A stretch of 64,000 bases of DNA. Source: Deroplatys truncata. Lineage: Eukaryota > Arthropoda > Insecta > Mantodea > Mantidae. Numbering within the stretch: the first letter of the stretch is position 1; every line of letters starts with the position of its first letter. Of this stretch, positions 57,022 to 64,000 are shown one piece after another. The translations under genes and the position numbers were made by a program. The stretch lies in NCBI GenBank assembly GCA_030765065.1, contig CM060977.1, positions 90,785,795-90,849,794 of the forward strand, read 5' to 3'. The notes below the pieces were generated by a model. That model was given only the letters and a program-made list of their open reading frames with translations, searched no databases and was not told the origin of the DNA.

Positions 57022-57822
57022 TACGATGTATTACATTCACATATTTTCTTCACCCTTTATCGTTTATTAGTGGGTATACAGACCATTCCTACTAAAGCTT
57101 GTTTTTCTATCTACTTCATTTTAATCGAAATAAACATTTGCAAAAATAGCTACATTAAACATTTAGTTACCCATACAAAAATAATTCCATAGTGTTTCCA
57201 TGACATCACGAGAAACAACTGAAAAACGACAGAACTTCAAAAGAAAAAAGTACTGAACAATTCGAACCGTTAATAACAGATATATCTGAAATGGCTTATG
57301 CCACAAAAAGGGTATATGAAATAAATTTCGTTTTAAATGATGTATATTTTTGTGTAGTACGTTTTCGTGCATCACTTAACGTTTACCAGTTACACAAGAT
57401 TATACAAAATTCCTTCCGAAGAGGACTTCAAAGACTATACCCAGAAAATTCATGATATACATTTTTTTCATATAAATGTCTTTAATATATGATATTTTAA
57501 TCCAAATCGTTAGAGCCATTTTAAGAAACTAAAACATTTCGAAAAATGTTGTTTGTAGAGGGTAGTTGGCGAATTTTCTTGAAAATCCTGATGTCACATC
57601 ATTGGAACATCTGAACTTAAATACCAAGTTTGGGGTCTATTCCACATTTCGTTTTTCAGTTATGCTGTTCACACACTCACAGACAGACGCACACACCAGG
57701 ACCTTTTTCTAAAAATGCTTTTCTTGGATTCAGGGGATCTCAACACTTGTATTTCCTGTGAAATCTCTATATGGAACTTTTGGGTGGAATGCAATATCTT
57801 CTTTACCTACTACTGAGAAAGT
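57022..57822 (-). repeat. R830 copy 18 (full length, subfamily A)
   Basis: It starts near GATGTATTACATTCACATAT and ends TACTACTGAGAAAGT. A ~45-bp deletion removes the AGCGATAGTCAAATG block. 801 bp. Confidence 0.9.
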
Positions 57823-57849
57823 AAAACTCGAGTCATATGTTAACACACT

Positions 57850-58643
57850 TTAAACAGAGATTTTACCGGAAATACATACTTTGAGGTACTCGAAATAAAG
57901 CATGTTTGGAAACATGACCATGTGTGTGTGTGTCTGTCAGTCTGTGAACAGCATAACTGAAAAAGGAAATGTCGAATAGACACCAAACTTTGTACTTGAG
58001 TTTACTATCTGCCAAGGATGTGACACGAAGATTTTCAAGAAAATTCCCCACCCCAGACTACGATTTACATGGAACATTTTTTTGAAATGTTGAGTTTCTC
58101 AAAAATGACTAACGATTTTGATTAAAATATCATAACTTTAACATATTTTCATGGCAAATGAAATGTATATCTTGAATTTTCTGGGAATGTCCCCAAAACC
58201 CCTTTTCATTCTGAATGACTTTCGCATAACTGGTAAACCGTAAGAGATACACAAAATTTTACTACACTAATAATATAGATCTTAAAACACACAATTTATA
58301 ACCTGTACACTTTTTTGTGGAGTGAACCATTTCCGAGATATTTCTTGTTATTTGTTTGAATTTTCCAATACTTATACTTTTTTTCAAATAGGAATTCGTT
58401 ATTGGTTTTTTTTTTACGTCCTGAACATGCAAAGAGAATGGAGTGCTCCACATAGCAACCAGCTCTTAAAATATTTGACTATCGCTTAGAGCCTACCATA
58501 TTCCCCTTGCACCTACAATAAAATTAGCAATAAGATAGTTTCTGCAAATTTTTATCTCATAACATGAAGTATATGGAGAATAAGCGTTTGTAAAAATAGT
58601 TTGTACAAGAGTAGAGAAAGTCATGTGAGTGGAATACATCAAA
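57850..58643 (+). repeat. R830 copy 19 (subfamily B, first ~60 bp missing)
   Basis: It begins at AAACAGAGATTTTACCGGAA and ends GTGGAATACATCAAA. Lies back to back with copy 18, separated by 27 bp. Confidence 0.9.
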
Positions 58644-59498
58644 TTTGTTTGTTTTTTTAACTTAAAATGTTTGATAGGTTTTCAATTTGCTACAATTTTC
58701 TTATTTTGTTACAAAATATTATTTGACATAAATTGTGGCAGAATTGACATAAATGTGTAACAAATAACCTACAGGACAAACAGCAAATAAGCAGGGGTAG
58801 TCTTAAACCCTTTTTCTGACCCTGGTGGAAATGGCACAAAGAGAAGTGAAAATAAAAAGAATAACAGGGAATTTTTGTTCGTTTGCCATACTTATTTTAT
58901 AGAGTTTCGAACGCCAGAAATTGCAACGTCAATGAAATACTGCATATCACCTGCAGCTGAACTCTGTATCGCTGCTAAATTGGAATTATGTAGAGCGCAT
59001 TGCAGGCGACAGGAAATGTTTAGAACTTTGAAGTGCGTGCCGTTTTTTGTGCTGTTATGTAAGCTGGGCCATAATACTACGGTCTCTGACAGTTTTTCGG
59101 TTCCCATTTTCAGGCTTAAGCGTTTTGAGATGTGGGGACTACGTGTCCAAGCGCTGTCTCAGGCATTAGTATTTGCCGCCACTTTGATCGAATAGGCAAT
59201 CCAAATGACATCATCAGGGAGGTAAACATTTTGTACTGTTTTATAACTACATTATATAGGACTGCTTGCTTCTGTTTAAAAGAGTTGTTCTGGATTGACA
59301 TTTAACTTTGATTCTTGCATCGACATACTGTGGTGTATTATTAATTGTATAGTATTATAATGTTCATAATGTGAATACTAATGTAATATTCCGTAACACA
59401 TTACAGTATAACAATAATAACATAATATTGATAGTAATAATTCGTCTCGACCGTCAGATATCACTAGATTACCTGTTAGGTAACTGCTTTGTCCCTTA
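58644..59498. other. Unassigned stretch
   Basis: A 106-codon plus-strand frame (58875-59195) is overlapped by a minus-strand frame and has no recognisable domain. Otherwise AT-rich. Confidence 0.5.
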
Positions 59499-59500
59499 TA

Positions 59501-60598
59501 CAAGTGTAACAAAAATGTACGGCACAAATTGCAGGACACATTCCTCACATGTAGGCAAAGTAATTATGTTATATGAACATAGGTCTGACAACGCTTTGTT
59601 TCCATGTTACAACTCATTTTCTCCAACTCATTAATCATGGGAAACACACACGAACAGAACGTTAGAACCATGGGGAATATGCACCCTTGGTTACGTCTGA
59701 TAACGTTGTCATTATGTAGGTGCACCGCCAGGGTGTGCAGGCACTATCAGTAGCTGATTTTTCTACACGGGCATGCTTCTGCGAATTGTTTATGCAACAA
59801 AGTGTCAACCCTAATTTTAGTGCAACGGTGCTGTTCATAGATGAGGCGTCCTTTCAACGGGATCAGATTGTAAACTATCACAATAGGCATGTATGGGCTG
59901 ACGTCAATCCTCACACAACTGTTGAAGCAAGTTATCAACAAAGATTTTCTGTCAATGTTTGGGCCGGCATTGTTGATGATTGTTTGGTGGAGCCTCACGT
60001 TTCTTCTACCCAGACTCAACGGACAAATTTCGTTCTAAAGTTAGATGTGCCTTTAGCTGTGCGACAAAACATGTACTTCATGCACGATTGAGCACCTCAT
60101 CATTTTAGTGTTAATGTCCGCCGGCTTCTAAATAATAGATTCCGTGACAGATAGATAGGTAGAGGTGGACCAATTGCCTTGCCTCCACGTCACGGGACCT
60201 AATTCCACTGGACTTTTATTTGCGGGGGCATTTGAAAGCTCTTGTGTACCGAACCCCAAAACCAGATGTTCAAAGTCTCCGTACCGGTATTATGGAAGGC
60301 TGCGAAACCACACACAATACTCCAGGGATACATCAGCGCATCCGGGATTCACTACGACGGCAGGTTGATGCATGTATCAATGCTCACGGAGGACATATTG
60401 AACATCTCCTGTGAGGAAGAGTCGCATGTGGTATGCTGGTACGTTCTATTGTTTCCCATTATTAATGAGTTGTAGAAAACGAGTTGTAACATGGTAACAA
60501 AGCCTTTGCAGACGCATGTTCATATAACATAATTTCTTCGTCTACGTGTGAGGAATGCGTCCTGCAATTTGTGCCGTACATTTTTGTTACACTCTGTG
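59501..60598 (+). mobile_element. Tc1/mariner-type element with ~145-bp terminal inverted repeats
   Basis: TA at 59499-59500 and 60599-60600. The left arm includes AGTGTAACAAAAATGTACGG and GCACAAATTGCAGGACACAT; the reverse complement of the right arm repeats these nearly exactly (GCACAAATTGCAGGACGCAT) and continues to AATCATGGGAAACA / AATAATGGGAAACA, about 145 bp per arm. At 1.1 kb it is shorter than 15386-17272 because the N-terminal half of its gene is missing. Confidence 0.9.
59720..60414 (+). pseudogene. Tc1-like DDE transposase, C-terminal two thirds
   Basis: In order: FMQQSVNPNFSATVLFIDEA (first Asp), NRHVWADVNPH, QRFSVNVWAGIVDD, then YFMHD followed by TGA where HDGA is usual (second Asp intact, Gly codon now a stop). 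Further on GGPIALPP, LIPLDFYLRGHLKALVYRTP (third acidic site) and the C-terminal RRQVDACINAHGGHIEHLL, ending in TGA. The N-terminal DNA-binding region is deleted. Same type as the gene at 15777-16829. Confidence 0.85.
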
Positions 60599-60602
60599 TA
60601 TC

Positions 60603-60670
60603 CGCAGCTGTGCTTTGTGTACAAGTAGTTAGGGCTGCGGGTTCCTAGTTCGAATCCCACTCTCTTCTGC
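60603..60670 (+). mobile_element. tRNA-like (SINE) fragment
   Basis: A B-box-like TAGTTCGAATCCCAC preceded by GTTAGGGCTGCGGGTTC; no clear A box. Weak. Confidence 0.3.
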
Positions 60671-60724
60671 AAGTTCTATATCGGCAATATATACTCTACT
60701 TTACGAGAGCGATATTAAATAATT

Positions 60725-61982
60725 TTAGAATGCCATGTTTTTAAAAACAAATGAAATTTGTTTGTACTTGACAGCTACTTTCTAATATTTTGCGAGTTGA
60801 TTGCCGTGTAGTATGTTCGATTTGCTCTAATGGTTTCTTAACCAACATCGTTTAAACATTATGATATTCACCCAAAAATGAATTTGATTAAAGAACATTT
60901 CCGGGCTATGATATTTTTACGATTTTAAAACGTCATTAACGCCTAAACAATGTGAACTTAGGCTTAGAAATGCATTTGAAAGAAGCCGCATCTAAGGTAA
61001 CAATTTATAATTGGTACAGCGAATTCAAAAGAGATTGATTTTGTTCTTAGTGATGAATTTCGTGAAGGACGCCCAAGAACTGCTGTTACTGATGAAAATA
61101 TTGCCGCTGTTCGAGCACTGCTTGAAGAAGATCGACGGTCATCTTATGAATTTATTCGGGCGACATTGGGCATTGGTACGAGCCAAATCCAAAACATTTT
61201 ACATCAACAGTTACCTACACGTGAGAAAACTTTGTTGTCGATGGATTCCACATAAACTGTCCCGCGATCAAAAACAACAACGCATTGATTGGTGGAGAAA
61301 AACTCTGGAAAAATTCAAGGCGGCACTTCAAATTTGGTTTGGAACATCGCTACTGATGATGAATCTTGGATTTATTGTTATGATCCTGAAAAGAAAAGTC
61401 AATTAGCTGTATGGGTATTTCGAACACAACCTAAGCCTACAAACGTCCGACGAATTTGCAATACTGGTAAAAAGATGGTTCCTAGATTTTTTCTATAACC
61501 ATATTGCTACTATATAGCATTAGAAGATAGACGTACCATTACTGTTGATTGGTACACAAATGTCTGTTTATAGCAAATTTTTGAAAAAGTTCGTGAAAAA
61601 CGCCCAAAAGAAAAAAATGTTACATCATGACAACGCATCGTCGCATACAGCAAAACTAACAACTGATATTTAGATTTCCTAAAGGTCTGCACCATGGACC
61701 CGCCACCATACAGCCCTGACCTAGCACCTTGTGATTTCTTCTTGCTTCCAAAAATTAAACATAAAATGCATGGAATCTCTTTTTCGTCATCAGGTAAACA
61801 TTATAAAAACCTGGTTTCTGAAGTGTCTCAGGAAGAGTGGTATCATTGCTTTAAGAACTGGTTTCATCGAATGCAAAAATGTATTAATATTAAAGGGTAA
61901 TATTATGAAAAACAATATTATCATTTAATTTTTTAAAACTAAACTTTGTTTGATTTTCTAAAAATGTTCAGTATCATCCTCG
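60725..61982 (+). mobile_element. mariner element, near full length
   Basis: The right end is well placed: the reverse complement reads CGAGGATGATACTGAACATT and is followed by TA (61983-61984). The left end is only approximate, with AATGCCATGTTTTTAAAAAC matching the right TIR poorly. It contains one transposase pseudogene of normal length. Confidence 0.75.
60878..61900 (+). pseudogene. mariner transposase (frameshifted; catalytic Asp residues retained)
   Basis: It starts MNLIKEHFRAMIF (first HTH). In shifted frames come NWYSEFKRD, REGRPRTAVTDENIAAVRAL and LGIGTSQIQNILHQQL (second HTH), then CRWIPHKLSRDQKQQRIDWW, IATDDESWIYCYDPEKKSQL (first Asp), HHDNASSHTAKL (second Asp), PPYSPDLAPCDFFLLPKIKH (third Asp) and FKNWFHRMQKCINIKG at the end. 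About 340 codons, the usual size. At least five frameshifts or stops. The 'GIG.SQ...ILH' and 'WF.RMQ.CI' wording marks the mariner group common in insect genomes. Confidence 0.85.
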
Positions 61983-61984
61983 TA

Positions 61985-62808
61985 CGTATACGTGTATATA
62001 CGTACAGAACAACTCGTAACTGATTAAGATTTGTACCACCCTTGAAACGGCTGTAACATACAACCAACATTACCGGCGCGCCTTGCACATTTTCGAGATA
62101 TAACTTCAGGAAGTCGGCTGGAATTAGGAAACACTGTGTGTGTGTGCGTGTGTATGTGTATCATTCGTATGAGTTCAAAAGACAACTCAATTTTTTCCAA
62201 ACACAATATGGTATATGATTCCACACGTTTCTCTAAAAATGCTATCTAGATACAGCATACTGGCTTCTATGACCTAAGACAGAATAGATCAAAAGTACAC
62301 CATGTTCGTAGTGCAAATTATTCTCGCTTTACACATATATTTGGTTTTCTTTTTTGCCTCGTGTAATAGACCTATTTTATATTTTTCTGGCACTTTATAC
62401 CTGTATTAATAATTGAATTTTGTGCAAGGAAAAACTACTGTCACTGCAACTGTGAGCTTAATTAGTCAATACAGGTGGAACAAAAGGCAATGTATACCAG
62501 TTACCAAAACTATGGCAGGCAGTGATAGAAGCATTTAGGTAATGATTTGAAATATGATTCTGCTATAAAGTAAACTTTCATTCAAATAGAAAATATGTTT
62601 ACGGTTGTCAGGTTTTGTTTATATTCGTACTGTATTGAAATAGAAAAAAAGCTGTTTTTTAATACTGAAAACATTCCTTTTGTGATATATCTGGCTTTTA
62701 AACTAAATTGACAAAATATGTGAAAACCAAAGCCGCAAAAGGTTCAGAAGCAAGAAGATAGAATTGCTGCATTCGATCTAAACCTCTAATGTGAAACTGT
62801 GGGAAAAA
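61985..62808. other. Unassigned stretch
   Basis: A short (TG)n run at about 62134-62152; no gene or classified element. Confidence 0.6.
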
Positions 62809-63639
62809 TCTGATCTGTTACATTCACAGGGCTTTCTCTACCTCTGTCGCTTATTAGTGGGTATACAAGCTATTCTTACTAAAGCTTATTTTCTATATAC
62901 TACATTTTAACTCAAATAAATGTTTGCAGAAATAGCTACATTACATTTCGTTATAGATACAAAGAGAACAGCGATAGTCAAATGTTTAAGAACTGGACGT
63001 TATATGCTGGCCTTAAAATTCCATACTGTTTCCATGACATCGCGAGAAGCAACTGAGTGTTGAAAGGACTTTAAGGAATAACCAAGTAATGAACAATTCG
63101 AACCATTAATAACGATACATCAGAAGTTACTGATACCACAAAAAAGTTATTTGAAATAAAGTATGTGTTTTAAAGGGAAATACTTTTATTGTGTAGTACG
63201 TTTTCGTTTATTGCTTAACGTTTGCTAATTATACAAGATTAAAGAATACTCCTTCCCAATGAAGAGGAGTTCAAAGGCTATTCCCAGTAAGTTCAATATA
63301 TAAATTTTATTTTTGATGTAAATGTCCTTAATATATGGTATTTTAATCAAAATCGTTAGAACGATTTTTTTAGAAAATTAAACATTTCGAAAAATGTACC
63401 ATATAAAGGGTAGTTTGCGGCGGGAGAATTTTCTTAAAAATCTTCGTGGCACATTCTTAGAAGGTGCTGAACATAAATACCAAGTTTGGTGTTTATCCGG
63501 CTTTACATTTATGTGTAATGCTGTTCACAGAGAGACGGAGCTTTTACTAAAAACTCTTTTTTTTTATTGAGGGTTCCCCAAAACATGTATTTCTGGTGAA
63601 ATCTCGGTATCAAATTTTTGTGTACGTGGTAGAGAAAGT
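62809..63639 (-). repeat. R830 copy 20 (full length, subfamily A)
   Basis: It starts TCTGATCTGTTACATTCACA after AAAAA and ends GTGGTAGAGAAAGT before AAAAA. The CA tract is nearly lost. 831 bp. Confidence 0.95.
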
Positions 63640-63669
63640 AAAAAGTATTTTTAGAAGAAAACCTATCCA

Positions 63670-63857
63670 CATTTTTAAACCTTTATTCAAAAATAATACT
63701 TTCAACAGCAGCAGATGGTGGCGTTAGTGGTCGCCGCTGTAAAATGCTAGATTCATATCAGCTTCGCCAGTGTGCAGGTATCTTATATGCCATGGATCGA
63801 ACTCACAACCTTGGGAATAAAAAGCTCGTGCTCAAACTATTGCGCTAGCCAGTACAA
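63670..63857 (-). mobile_element. tRNA-derived SINE, family F
   Basis: Minus strand: GGCTAGCGCAATAGTTTGAG (A-box-like) and GTTGTGAGTTCGATCCATGG (B box), then a body ending in TTGAATAAAGGTTTAAA. Not a tRNA gene: the anticodon and acceptor stems do not form. Confidence 0.55.
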
Positions 63858-63921
63858 CAAGCCTCAGCTTATGCAGGAATTCTATGTAACTGCCTAGCAT
63901 TGCGAAGAACTCCTGACAGTA

Positions 63922-64000
63922 TGAGGAACGCTCTAAAAGTTCTCGGCCTGATTCGAGAGGCATAAGATGACCAAATTGCCATGATAGTTGTTAAGTATTA
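63922..64000 (+). mobile_element. Left end of a mariner element, cut by the window edge
   Basis: After TA (63920-63921), TGAGGAACGCTCTAAAAGTT and CGGCCTGATTCGAG, then ATAGTTGTTAAGTATT, parallel the start of the mariner at 46989 (GGCGTTCTAAAGGTTTTCAG ... TAATTGCTAAGTAT). The coding region would lie outside the window. Confidence 0.6.

Overview
This window looks like repeat-dominated, AT-rich, non-coding DNA from a large arthropod genome, most likely an insect. No bacterial gene organisation is visible. The recognisable protein fragments are mariner, Tc1-like, hAT, pogo-like and non-LTR retrotransposon pieces of insect type, and there are several tRNA-derived SINE families. A polyneopteran such as a cockroach would fit, but that is a guess. 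I found no complete host gene. The only host-like candidate is one 27-codon first-exon-like segment at 54221-54301 (minus).

The dominant component is one interspersed repeat, called R830 here (a working name). Twenty sites carry complete or partial copies and occupy about 14 kb, roughly 22% of the window. Full copies are 800-860 bp with fixed ends, occur in both orientations, have two subfamilies, carry an internal CA microsatellite and encode no obvious protein. I use '+' for the orientation that starts ACTTTCTCTAC and ends near ACATCAGA.

Layout. 0-6.5 kb: R830 copies broken by SINEs. 6.5-8.6 kb: a Tc1-type element with about 300-bp terminal inverted repeats (TIRs), split by a Harbinger-like element. 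9.5-11.7 kb: non-LTR remnants, one with two 5S-rRNA-like modules in its 3' region. 14-15 kb: a 42-bp minisatellite. 15.4-17.3 kb: a second long-TIR Tc1 element. 21.3-24.4 kb: a CGGBP1-like hAT element with a perfect 8-bp target duplication, followed at once by a mariner. 25.8-30.5 kb: a hAT fragment, SINEs, a second non-LTR copy and a piggyBac-like remnant. 35.5-38.3 kb: one R830 copy split by two mariners. 38.9-42.6 kb: R830 copies, a deleted mariner and SINEs. 43.1-45.2 kb: a pogo-like element. 47-48 kb: a badly decayed mariner. 48-58.6 kb: a dense cluster of R830. 59.5-62 kb: a third long-TIR Tc1 element and a full-length broken mariner. 62.8-64 kb: R830, a SINE and the left end of another mariner.

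Every transposase seen is broken by stops, frameshifts, deletions or loss of a catalytic Asp, so no autonomous element is evident. Non-autonomous families (R830, SINEs) account for most recognisable copies. Nested insertions allow relative dating: R830 is older than the mariners and SINEs that interrupt it. Coordinates of decayed elements without clear ends are approximate.
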